The notes under the pieces are model-generated. The model was given only the letters and a program-made list of their open reading frames with translations, was not told where the DNA came from and ran no database searches. A program made the translations under genes and the position numbers. Positions 1 to 5,403 of a stretch of DNA of 5,403 nucleotides are shown piece by piece; position 1 is the first letter of the stretch; each line of letters opens with the position of its first letter. Source of the DNA: Dehalococcoidia bacterium (GTDB lineage Bacteria; Chloroflexota; Dehalococcoidia; GIF9; AB-539-J10); NCBI GenBank assembly GCA_023229725.1, contig JALNYR010000157.1, positions 1 through 5,403 of the forward strand, written 5' to 3'.

Positions 1-2
1 AT

Positions 3-53
3 CGGGCGCGTCCGGCTGCCCCGGAGATGCCGGCAGCGGAAAATGGAGGGTGA
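3..53 (+). CDS. possible C-terminal tail of an upstream gene (partial)
   Basis: The first 17 codons of this frame are open and end at a TGA at 51-53. They read R-A-R-P-A-A-P-E-M-P-A-A-E-N-G-G. An alanine/proline-rich tail ending just before the next gene's start would fit a tightly packed operon, because the stop lies only 6 bases before the ATG at 60. The other two forward frames are also open here, so such a short stretch cannot be told from chance. No family can be recognised. If real, the plus-strand operon begins upstream of this window. Confidence 0.25.
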   Translation, partial: RARPAAPEMPAAENGG

Positions 54-59
54 TGTCCG

Positions 60-1166
60 ATGCAATCACAACTGGACTACCGCGATACTCCTTCACTGCT
101 GATAGACGTCGAGAAGATGGAGCGCACCCTCAAGGAGATGGCGACGGTTGCGGCCGATGCCGGCGTTGCCCTGAGGCCTCACGTCAAGACCCACAAGTGC
201 ACCGCGCTGGCGCTCCGACAACTGGAGCTTGGCGCCCGGGGCATCACCGTCGCCAAGATAGGCGAGGCTGAGGTTATGGCCCATGCGGGCATCCGCGATA
301 TCCGCATTGCGTATCCCGTGGTCGGAGAGTACAAGCTCAAGCGTCTCGCGAAGCTGATGGAGCGGGCCGAGGTGTCGGTCTCGCTCGACAGCGTCGAGGT
401 TGCCCGGGGACTGTCCGACCTTGGCCGCCGCCTTGGCCGGCGCATCCCGATACTCTTGAAGATAAACGCCGGTCTGAACAGAACGGGCGTCCTGCCCGAA
501 GATGCGGTCACGGCCGCCAGGGCGCTTGAGTCGCTCCCCGGCGTTCAGCTCGTCGGCATCCTCACGCACGAGGGTCAGGCGCTCAAGGAGCCCTCCCGGG
601 ACGGGGCGAAGCAGGTCGCCCTCAGGGTGGGCGCCATCATGGTGGAAACGGCGCAGCGTCTCCGGCAGGCCGGGTTCGGCATCGAGGAGGTGAGCGTCGG
701 CTCGACGCCCACCGTGCGGGACATCGCCCGCGTGCCGGGAGTGACGGAGATACGCCCCGGGACGTACATCTTCAACGACTTCAATGAAGTGACGCTGGGC
801 GTCGCCAGCGAGGAGACCTGTGCGCTGACGGTGCTGGCGACCATCATCAGCATCCCGGCGGACGACCGCGCGGTGCTCGATGCCGGCGCGAAGACGCTGT
901 CATCGGACCTGTTGAGCCCGCCTTCCGCCCGCAAGGGCTACGGCTACATCAAGGGCTACCCGGACATCACCATCGCGCGGCTCAACGAGGAGCACGGCAT
1001 TCTCACGCTCCAGAACGCGAAGAGCACGCTCAAGATCGGCCAGCAGGTCGAGATTATCCCCAATCACGTCTGTCCTGTCGTCAACCTGGCTGACGTCATG
1101 TACCTGATGAGGAACGGCGTCTGCGAGGGACAGCTCGAGATTCTGGCGGCAGGCAAGAACAGGTAG
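60..1166 (+). CDS. PLP-dependent enzyme of the D-serine dehydratase / D-threonine aldolase family (alanine racemase-like fold)
   Basis: This 368-residue protein has the usual length and layout of the family: an N-terminal TIM barrel of the alanine racemase type followed by a C-terminal beta domain. It begins with the typical D-T-P-S-L-L-I-D segment (residues 9-16). The R-P-H-V-K-T-H-K motif at 39-46 contains the PLP-linked lysine, K43. G-S-T-P-T (214-218) should hold the PLP phosphate, and R-P-G-T-Y (232-236) is also a family signature. H336-V-C338 near the C-terminus matches the His/Cys zinc pair of eukaryotic D-serine dehydratase; characterised D-threonine aldolase has His/Asp. The family cleaves or dehydrates D-beta-hydroxy amino acids in the cytoplasm, using PLP and a divalent metal. 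I infer a dehydratase-like reaction but cannot assign the substrate. The ATG at 60 is supported by GGAGGG at 45-50, 9 bases upstream. It is the first gene of the visible operon, 31 bases before the DUF362 gene. The family assignment is firm and the specific activity is open. Confidence 0.9.
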   Translation: MQSQLDYRDTPSLLIDVEKMERTLKEMATVAADAGVALRPHVKTHKCTALALRQLELGARGITVAKIGEAEVMAHAGIRDIRIAYPVVGEYKLKRLAKLMERAEVSVSLDSVEVARGLSDLGRRLGRRIPILLKINAGLNRTGVLPEDAVTAARALESLPGVQLVGILTHEGQALKEPSRDGAKQVALRVGAIMVETAQRLRQAGFGIEEVSVGSTPTVRDIARVPGVTEIRPGTYIFNDFNEVTLGVASEETCALTVLATIISIPADDRAVLDAGAKTLSSDLLSPPSARKGYGYIKGYPDITIARLNEEHGILTLQNAKSTLKIGQQVEIIPNHVCPVVNLADVMYLMRNGVCEGQLEILAAGKNR

Positions 1167-1182
1167 CGTCTGACCTTCGCTC

Positions 1183-1189
1183 AAGGAGG
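1183..1189 (+). promoter_or_regulatory. ribosome binding site deciding the start of the DUF362 gene
   Basis: AAGGAGG is a near-perfect Shine-Dalgarno sequence. It lies 8 bases before the ATG at 1198 but only 2 bases before the in-frame GTG at 1192. The normal spacing therefore favours ATG 1198 and a protein two residues shorter than the longest reading frame. Confidence 0.8.
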
Positions 1190-1197
1190 GCGTGGCA

Positions 1198-2388
1198 ATG
1201 GATGGAAAGAGCGTCGTCGCTATCGTCAGAGGTCCGCGGAAGCCGGACGAGCGCGAAGTCGACCGCATGGTGCGCAAGGTCGTGGCGCTGGCCGGAGGAC
1301 TGGAGAGGCTCGTGCCCCCCGGGGCCACCGTCATCATCAAGCCGAACCTCGTCGCGCCGGTGGCGCCCGAGCGCGGCGCCACCACTGACCCCAGGGTCTG
1401 CAAGTCGCTTGCCGACCAGGTTCGCGAGCTTGGAGGACGCGCCATCATCGCCGAGAGTTCGGCCATCGGCGGCGACACTGAGGAGGCCATCAGGGTCTGC
1501 GGCTACGAGCCGCTTCGCGCTCAAGGGTACGAGGTGCTCGACCTGAAGAAAGAGACGCTGGTAACCGTACCCGTGCCGAAGGGCACGGTGCTGAAGGAGT
1601 TGAGGCTGCCGGAGATTGTCGTCCGGGCCGATGCCATCATCAGCGTGCCGAAGATGAAGACGCACGACCAGGCGCTCGCCACCCTCGCCATCAAGAACAT
1701 GAAGGGCCTGCTGCCGGACACGCTCAAGAAGCAGTTCCACACCACCTTCGGCGTCTTCCGCGCCATGGCCGACCTGAACAGCGTCGTGAAGCCGGCGTTC
1801 TCCGTCGTGGACGGCATCATCGCCCAGGAAGGGCTGGGCCCCGTGTTCGGCTCGCCTGTCGAGATGGACCTCCTTGTGGCGGGCAGGGACCCGGTCGCCG
1901 TCGACACGGTCGCCGGCCTCATCATGGGCATCGAGCCGGCGGGCATGGAGACGACCACGTACGCGGCGGAGCTCGGGCTCGGAGTGATGGACATGAGCTC
2001 CATCGAGGTGGTCGGCACGCCTATCGACGCGGTGAAACGGCGCTTCAAGCTGGCGAGCGAGGCGCTCGAGGAGACGCTGCACCTGCCGCCCGGATTCGAG
2101 CTCGTCTTCAACGAGATGGCCTGCACCGGCTGCCGCACCGGCGTGCTCAGCTCCCTCTGGGACCTCTCGGAGCAGGGCAAGCTCGGCGTGCTGCGCGATA
2201 CGCGTATCGTGGCCGGGCTGATGGCCAGTCCTCCGCCCGCTTCGAGCAAGCGCACCATCTTCGTCGGCGCCTGCGCCGGGAAGAGCCGGAACCAGGGTGA
2301 GTTCGTCAAGGGCTGCCCGCCCAACAACGTCGACATACGCGCCGCCATCACTGGAGTCGTAGACTCGAGTTTCCTGACGAAGCACTAG
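1198..2388 (+). CDS. DUF362 domain-containing protein with a C-terminal four-cysteine region
   Basis: This 396-residue protein carries the DUF362 core. I-I-K-P-N-L lies at 46-51, followed by a stretch in which a D-P-R-V segment precedes a Rossmann-like G-G-R-A-I-I-A-E-S. P-K-M-K-T-H is at 151-156, K-N-M-K-G at 166-170, a D-G-I motif near 205, and D-P-V-A-V-D at 231-236. Most ferredoxin-type DUF362 proteins carry a C-x2-C-x2-C-x3-C-P motif, which is absent here. Instead the C-terminus has C309-x2-C312, C359 (in G-A-C-A-G) and C373 (in G-C-P-P-N-N), a plausible split metal or 4Fe-4S site. No signal peptide or membrane segment is seen, so it is probably cytoplasmic. The biochemical role of DUF362 is largely unknown, and I do not assign one. 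It sits between two PLP enzymes in the same orientation. Its stop at 2386-2388 shares a base with a possible GTG start of the next frame. ATG 1198 is chosen for Shine-Dalgarno spacing. The family call is confident. Confidence 0.88.
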   Translation: MDGKSVVAIVRGPRKPDEREVDRMVRKVVALAGGLERLVPPGATVIIKPNLVAPVAPERGATTDPRVCKSLADQVRELGGRAIIAESSAIGGDTEEAIRVCGYEPLRAQGYEVLDLKKETLVTVPVPKGTVLKELRLPEIVVRADAIISVPKMKTHDQALATLAIKNMKGLLPDTLKKQFHTTFGVFRAMADLNSVVKPAFSVVDGIIAQEGLGPVFGSPVEMDLLVAGRDPVAVDTVAGLIMGIEPAGMETTTYAAELGLGVMDMSSIEVVGTPIDAVKRRFKLASEALEETLHLPPGFELVFNEMACTGCRTGVLSSLWDLSEQGKLGVLRDTRIVAGLMASPPPASSKRTIFVGACAGKSRNQGEFVKGCPPNNVDIRAAITGVVDSSFLTKH

Positions 2389-2427
2389 TGGTGTGCGCGG
2401 CGCAACCGCGTCCGGCGGGACCCACCT

Positions 2428-2451
2428 CCGGGCGCTCTTCGGCCAGCCCGG
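2428..2451 (+). repeat. short GC-rich inverted repeat in the DUF362 / SelA-like spacer
   Basis: CCGGGC (2428-2433) and GCCCGG (2446-2451) are perfectly complementary, with a 12-base loop. They lie between the DUF362 stop and the next gene's ATG. A 6-bp stem in DNA this GC-rich is weak evidence. It could form an intercistronic mRNA hairpin, or it could be chance. Confidence 0.3.
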
Positions 2452-2463
2452 TCGCGGCCGCGC

Positions 2464-2468
2464 GGAGG
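2464..2468 (+). promoter_or_regulatory. Shine-Dalgarno site with unusually short spacing before the SelA-like gene
   Basis: GGAGG ends 3 bases before the ATG at 2472, shorter than the usual 5-9. It directly follows a 10-bp palindrome at 2453-2462 (CGCGGCCGCG). Protein similarity strongly supports ATG 2472, so either the short spacer is tolerated or translation is coupled to the upstream gene. Confidence 0.5.
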
Positions 2469-2471
2469 CAT

Positions 2472-3680
2472 ATGAACATCTACGAGCACTACGGTGTCAA
2501 GCCCATCATCAACGTCGCGGGCGCAATGACCCGGTACGGCGGCACGATAGTCGGGCAGGAGGTGCTCGATGCCATGGAGGAGGCCGCCCGCTACTCCGTT
2601 CCCCTCGACCGGCTGCAGGCCGCGGCCAGTCGCGTCATCGCGGCGCGGACGCACGCCGAGGCAGGCATCGTCACGTGCGGCGCCTCGCACGCGCTCACTC
2701 TCGCCACCGCCGCCTGCATCTGCGGTTGGGATGTCGCCCGCATGAACCGGCTGCCGTTCACAGACGGCATGCCCAACGAGGTCATCATGCCGCTGCACCA
2801 CATCTCCGGCTACGACCACGCGCTGCAGGCCGCCGGCGCCCGGCTCATTCCCGCAGGCTTCTTCAACGACACGCCGGACCCGTTCACCGTCCGTCCAACC
2901 GACCGATGGGAACTCGAGTCGTACATCACGGAGCACACCGCCGCCTTCGCCGTCGCGCCGCTTCCCGGCTCCCATCCTCCGCTGGAACAGGTCGTCGACG
3001 TGGCGCACCGGCACGGCCTGCCCGTGATTGTCGACGCCTCACCGGGAGTCCCGCCGCTTGTGAACCTGCACCGCTACACCGACATGGGAGCCGACCTGGT
3101 CACTGTCAGCGGCGGCAAGGGTATCGGGGGTCCGCAGGCAAGCGCCATCCTCTGCGGTCGCAAGGACCTCGTGGGTTCGGCTCTGCTGCAGATGCTCGAC
3201 CTCGCTGGCGAGAGGTTTGATGACTGGAATCCTCCCTCAGACCTCATTCCCAGGGACAGGTTGTGCGGCAAGCCGCTCCACGGCATCGGCCGCAGCGGCA
3301 AAGTGACGAAGGAAGCCATCATCGGCCTGCTCGTCGCCCTGGAGGCGTTCACCGAGCAGGGCTTCGCCGCACTGTGCGCCTCGCGCCTCGAGCTAGTCCG
3401 TGTCATCGAGACACACCTGACGGGCATCACGGGCGTGGGCGTGAAGCTGCGACGCAGCGGGGAGGAGTACTACCCGGTGCTGGAGATAGCCGTCGATGCG
3501 GCAGCCGCCGGCGTGAGCGCCATCGAAGTTGCTCGCAGGCTCAAGGGCGGGGAACCGGCTCTCTACCTCGAAGACAGCGCCGCCGAGCGCGGCATCCTCT
3601 GCCTGGACTCCCTCAACCTCCAGGACCGTGCCACCGCCGAGCTTGTCGGACAGCGACTACGGACACTCTTCAGCGGTTGA
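2472..3680 (+). CDS. SelA-like PLP-dependent enzyme (D-glucosaminate-6-phosphate ammonia-lyase type family)
   Basis: This 402-residue protein belongs to the fold-type I PLP enzymes related to selenocysteine synthase. It starts M-N-I-Y-E-H-Y-G-V-K-P-I-I-N-V-A-G, the family's usual N-terminus, which is why ATG 2472 is preferred over the in-frame GTG at 2388. The cofactor-pocket motif G-A-S-H-A-L-T is near 70-76. D188 in V-D-A-S should pair with the PLP ring nitrogen. K216 in S-G-G-K-G-I-G-G-P-Q is the Schiff-base lysine, and G-R-S-G-K-V-T-K-E (273-281) is the conserved downstream motif. True SelA is longer, with an N-terminal tRNA-binding domain and an H-T-N-L-G-R-like motif; both are missing, so a role in selenocysteine synthesis is unlikely. 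Characterised relatives remove ammonia from D-glucosaminate-6-phosphate. Related elimination or aldol chemistry on an amino acid is the best inference, but the substrate is unknown. It is the last gene of the plus-strand operon, with a TGA stop at 3678-3680, and it converges on pntB. Confidence 0.87.
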   Translation: MNIYEHYGVKPIINVAGAMTRYGGTIVGQEVLDAMEEAARYSVPLDRLQAAASRVIAARTHAEAGIVTCGASHALTLATAACICGWDVARMNRLPFTDGMPNEVIMPLHHISGYDHALQAAGARLIPAGFFNDTPDPFTVRPTDRWELESYITEHTAAFAVAPLPGSHPPLEQVVDVAHRHGLPVIVDASPGVPPLVNLHRYTDMGADLVTVSGGKGIGGPQASAILCGRKDLVGSALLQMLDLAGERFDDWNPPSDLIPRDRLCGKPLHGIGRSGKVTKEAIIGLLVALEAFTEQGFAALCASRLELVRVIETHLTGITGVGVKLRRSGEEYYPVLEIAVDAAAAGVSAIEVARRLKGGEPALYLEDSAAERGILCLDSLNLQDRATAELVGQRLRTLFSG

Positions 3681-3767
3681 AGCTGAAACACTGGCGAAGG
3701 CGGCCCGCGGACGGGCACGCGCCGTGTGGGCGGACTCCGGACGGCGGCAACTCCGGCGGGTAACGAT

Positions 3768-3800
3768 GGGTCGCCGCGCCATTCACGAGCCCGGCGACCC
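3768..3800. terminator. candidate bidirectional terminator hairpin between convergent genes
   Basis: GGGTCGCCG (3768-3776) and CGGCGACCC (3792-3800) form a perfect 9-bp GC-rich stem with a 15-base loop. It lies 87 bases after the SelA-like stop and 8 bases after the pntB stop on the other strand, as expected for a shared end point. No T-run follows the stem on either strand, so it is not a textbook intrinsic terminator. It may act with Rho or stabilise mRNA 3' ends. The rest of the 128-base gap holds no gene I can support; a smaller 5-bp stem is at 3703-3716. Confidence 0.55.
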
Positions 3801-3808
3801 TGTCATGG

Positions 3809-5227
3809 CTACTTGAGCAGCCCGGTCAGGTCGTCCAGCGTCTTCTTGGCGTCGCCGAACAAGAGTATGGTGCGCTTCAAGGAATAGAGCGGATTCTGGA
3901 CCCCTGAGTATCCGGGTCTCTCGTCTAGGTTGCAGACGATGACAGTCCGCGCCTCATGCGCCGCCAGGATGGGCATCCCGGATATCGGCGTCCCCTCTTT
4001 CTCGATGGCCGCCGGATTGACGACGTCGCAGGCCCCTATCACCAGTGCCACATCCGTGTCCTTCATCTCCGGGTTGACATCGTCCATCTCAACCAGGTTG
4101 CTGTAGTCTACATCCGCCTCGGCCAGCAACACGTTCATGTGACCGGGCATGCGGCCCGCCACCGGGTGGATTGCGAAGCGCACGCGCCGCCCCTGCTGCG
4201 CCAGCAGGCCGGCCAGGCGCACGGTGTTGAACTGGGCCTGCGCCAGGGCCATGCCGTAGCCGGGAATAATCACGACGCTCGCAGCCGCGCGCAGCGCCTC
4301 GGCGGCGCTCGTGAGCGGGTCCGGTCGCGGAGCCGTTGGCTCAACCGGTTCTCGTCCCCCGCCTGCCGCGGCTTGCGGCTCGCCCTGCCCCTCATCCTGA
4401 GATCGCGGCGCTGCTGCAACGGGTGAGACCTTCGTGCCGACGAAGATGTTTACGAGGCCGCGGTTCATGGCCTTGCACATCACGTGCGTGAGGATGGAGC
4501 CGGAGGCGGCCACCGTTGCGCCACAGGCGATGAGCAGCCTGTTCTGGATGATGATGCCGCAGAACGCCGCAGCCAGGCCCGCGGTGGCGTTGAGGAATGA
4601 AATCAGCACGGGCATGTCCGCACCGCCGATGCGAATCGCAAACAGCACGCCTGTCGCGATAGCGAAGGCAATCAGCGCTATCAACAGGCCCGCGCGCTGT
4701 GGCGCCCCGGCCTGCAACGCGCCAATCGCCAGGATTACCCCGGCCAACGCGAAGAACACGAGTATCGGCGAATGGCGCTTCAGCACAGTGGGCCGCTGAT
4801 TGATGCGGGCCGCCAGCTTGGCGCTCGCAATCATGCTGCCGCCGAAGGTGAACGCGCCGATAATAAGGCCCACCGCGCCCGATATCTGTCCCACGAGCGC
4901 CGTCTGTCCGTGTACGCGGACCAGCTCTTCGAACGACACGAGGAATGCCGCTATGCCTCCCGCGCCGTGCTGGAATGCAATCATGGCAGGAATCTGGATC
5001 ATGTTCACGCGCATCGCCGTGGCCCAGCCGATGGCCGAGCCGATGAGCAGCGCGAGTATCACTATCGCCGGGTCCAGGATGTCGTAGCGATAGAGGACCA
5101 GCAGGAAGGCCAACCCGAGCGCCCCCGCCGCGAGCAGGTTCCCCTTGCGTGCTCCGGGCGGTCGCCTGAAGAGGCGAACGCCGCACAGCAGCATGACGAT
5201 TATCGCCAAGTCGACCAGTATGTCCAT
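3809..5227 (-). CDS. pntB: NAD(P)+ transhydrogenase (Re/Si-specific) beta subunit
   Basis: This 472-residue protein is close to the length of E. coli PntB (462). It is the inner-membrane subunit that couples proton flow to hydride transfer between NADH and NADP+. Residues 1 to about 255 are a run of hydrophobic helices (domain II). They include H87, matching E. coli H91, and the A-D-M-P...F-L-N segment with D204 and N213, followed by C-K-A-M-N-R (251-256). Residues 268-308 are a Pro/Ala/Gly/Glu-rich linker. Residues 317-472 are the nucleotide-binding domain III: G-Y-G-M-A-L-A-Q-A-Q (323-332), H354-P-V-A-G-R359-M-P-G-H-M-N, G-A-C-D401-V-V-N-P-A-A, and Y440-S-G-V-Q-N-P-L-Y. Oddly, the 2'-phosphate loop is N433-L434-D435, where E. 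coli has K-R-S, and C400 replaces an Asn. The ATG is supported by GAGGGAAGG at 5232-5240. It lies downstream of the alpha-subunit gene and is the last gene of that operon. Confidence 0.96.
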   Translation of the reverse strand: MDILVDLAIIVMLLCGVRLFRRPPGARKGNLLAAGALGLAFLLVLYRYDILDPAIVILALLIGSAIGWATAMRVNMIQIPAMIAFQHGAGGIAAFLVSFEELVRVHGQTALVGQISGAVGLIIGAFTFGGSMIASAKLAARINQRPTVLKRHSPILVFFALAGVILAIGALQAGAPQRAGLLIALIAFAIATGVLFAIRIGGADMPVLISFLNATAGLAAAFCGIIIQNRLLIACGATVAASGSILTHVMCKAMNRGLVNIFVGTKVSPVAAAPRSQDEGQGEPQAAAGGGREPVEPTAPRPDPLTSAAEALRAAASVVIIPGYGMALAQAQFNTVRLAGLLAQQGRRVRFAIHPVAGRMPGHMNVLLAEADVDYSNLVEMDDVNPEMKDTDVALVIGACDVVNPAAIEKEGTPISGMPILAAHEARTVIVCNLDERPGYSGVQNPLYSLKRTILLFGDAKKTLDDLTGLLK

Positions 5228-5243
5228 TCAGCCTTCCCTCGAC

Positions 5244-5282
5244 CGTGTCGAACGAAGCGCCACCGTCTCCGCCGTCGACACG
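5244..5282. repeat. perfect 8-bp inverted repeat between the alpha-subunit and pntB genes
   Basis: CGTGTCGA (5244-5251) and TCGACACG (5275-5282) are exactly complementary, separated by 23 bases. They nearly fill the 56-base spacer between the alpha-subunit stop and the pntB start. On the mRNA the hairpin would end 3 bases before the pntB Shine-Dalgarno region. It could influence mRNA processing or pntB translation, or be a protein-binding dyad. The sequence alone does not say which. Confidence 0.5.
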
Positions 5283-5283
5283 T

Positions 5284-5403
5284 TCACCCTTTCCCTCTGG
5301 TCTTGAACATCCTGAGCATACGGTCCGTGATAACGAAGCCGCCGACCACGTTGAAGGTCGCGGCGATGATTGCCACCGCGCCGATGAGCCTGCTGCCGGC
5401 AGA
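5284..5403 (-). CDS. pntAB: NAD(P)+ transhydrogenase alpha subunit, C-terminal membrane part (partial, 5' end outside window)
   Basis: This reading frame enters from the right edge and gives the last 39 residues before a TGA at 5284-5286. A hydrophobic helix (about residues 6-24 of the visible part) contains F-N-V-V-G-G-F, followed by V-I-T-D-R-M-L-R-M-F-K-T-R. This is the characteristic end of the membrane domain of the transhydrogenase alpha subunit; E. coli PntA ends with a similar G-G-F...T-x-R-M-L-K-M-F segment. In many bacteria this domain is a separate small gene (alpha part 2, PntAB), and the T-D-R-M-L form resembles that type. The window does not show whether it is split here or fused to the NAD-binding domain. 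It lies 56 bases upstream of pntB, clearly in the same operon, and together they form the proton channel of the complex. Confidence 0.88.
   Translation of the reverse strand, partial: SAGSRLIGAVAIIAATFNVVGGFVITDRMLRMFKTRGKG

Noticed and set aside
1174..1186. CCTT/AAGG stem that could hide the DUF362 ribosome site
   Set aside because: Only four base pairs with a 5-base loop; too weak to call a regulatory structure.
1096..2385. A 429-codon open reading frame on the minus strand, opposite the DUF362 gene
   Set aside because: It is rich in Arg, Asp, Gly and His with no recognisable domain and lies almost wholly antisense to a clearly conserved protein. Long antisense frames are expected in GC-rich coding DNA.
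2393..3220. A 275-codon plus-strand frame overlapping the SelA-like gene
   Set aside because: Its translation is an Arg/His/Ala-rich shadow in the wrong frame. The SelA-like frame carries all the family motifs.
2472..3680. Selenocysteine synthase (selA) as the identity of this gene
   Set aside because: The N-terminal tRNA-binding domain and the H-T-N-L-G-R-like motif of true SelA are missing, the protein is too short, and no selB, selD or tRNA-Sec is visible nearby.
3734..3756. Direct repeat ACTCCGG (3734-3740 and 3750-3756) in the convergent gap
   Set aside because: Seven bases in GC-rich DNA, with only two copies and no associated element; probably chance.
3809..5227. Open frames on the plus strand and in another minus frame within pntB (for example 3956-4426, 4392-5186)
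   Set aside because: They overlap the well-supported transhydrogenase gene. Their translations are compositionally biased, without motifs or convincing ribosome sites.
1..5403. Mobile element, CRISPR, phage or defence system
   Set aside because: No terminal inverted repeats, transposase or integrase motifs, spaced repeats or nuclease/toxin domains were seen. All genes are metabolic or of unknown function.

Overview
The window is a GC-rich, tightly packed bacterial segment with four complete or near-complete genes and one gene end. Three plus-strand genes form a probable operon at 60-3680. They meet two minus-strand genes of a proton-translocating transhydrogenase operon (3809-5403) head to head. 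High GC, strong Shine-Dalgarno sites, GTG/ATG starts and short spacers fit a free-living bacterium. The form of the DUF362 and PntB proteins reminds me of environmental Chloroflexota (SAR202/Dehalococcoidia-like), but that is an impression only. No tRNA, rRNA, CRISPR array, insertion sequence or phage gene is visible. The largest stretch without a gene is 128 bases (3681-3808).

Plus strand: (1) a fold-type III PLP enzyme of the D-serine dehydratase / D-threonine aldolase family, with the PLP lysine at K43 and an H336-x-C338 metal pair; (2) a DUF362 protein with four C-terminal cysteines that do not form a standard ferredoxin motif; (3) a SelA-like fold-type I PLP enzyme, of the group that includes D-glucosaminate-6-phosphate ammonia-lyase, with the PLP lysine at K216. 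The two intergenic gaps are 31 and 83 bases. Two PLP enzymes from unrelated folds, both from families acting on hydroxy- or amino-substituted acids, flank a putative metal or Fe-S protein. This suggests a small catabolic unit for a D-hydroxy-amino acid or amino-sugar acid, with substrate unknown.

Minus strand: the C-terminal 39 residues of the membrane part of the transhydrogenase alpha subunit (PntAB-like), then a 56-base spacer with a perfect 8-bp inverted repeat, then full-length PntB. PntB keeps its membrane-channel residues and most of domain III. However, the loop that binds the 2'-phosphate of NADP(H) in E. coli reads N-L-D instead of K-R-S, which is the most interesting protein-level anomaly here. 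A 9-bp GC-rich inverted repeat between the convergent genes is a good candidate for a shared transcription stop.

The most unusual items are the altered NADP site of PntB, the cysteine arrangement of the DUF362 protein, and the three-gene PLP/DUF362/PLP cassette. None is proven to be a new system from sequence alone.
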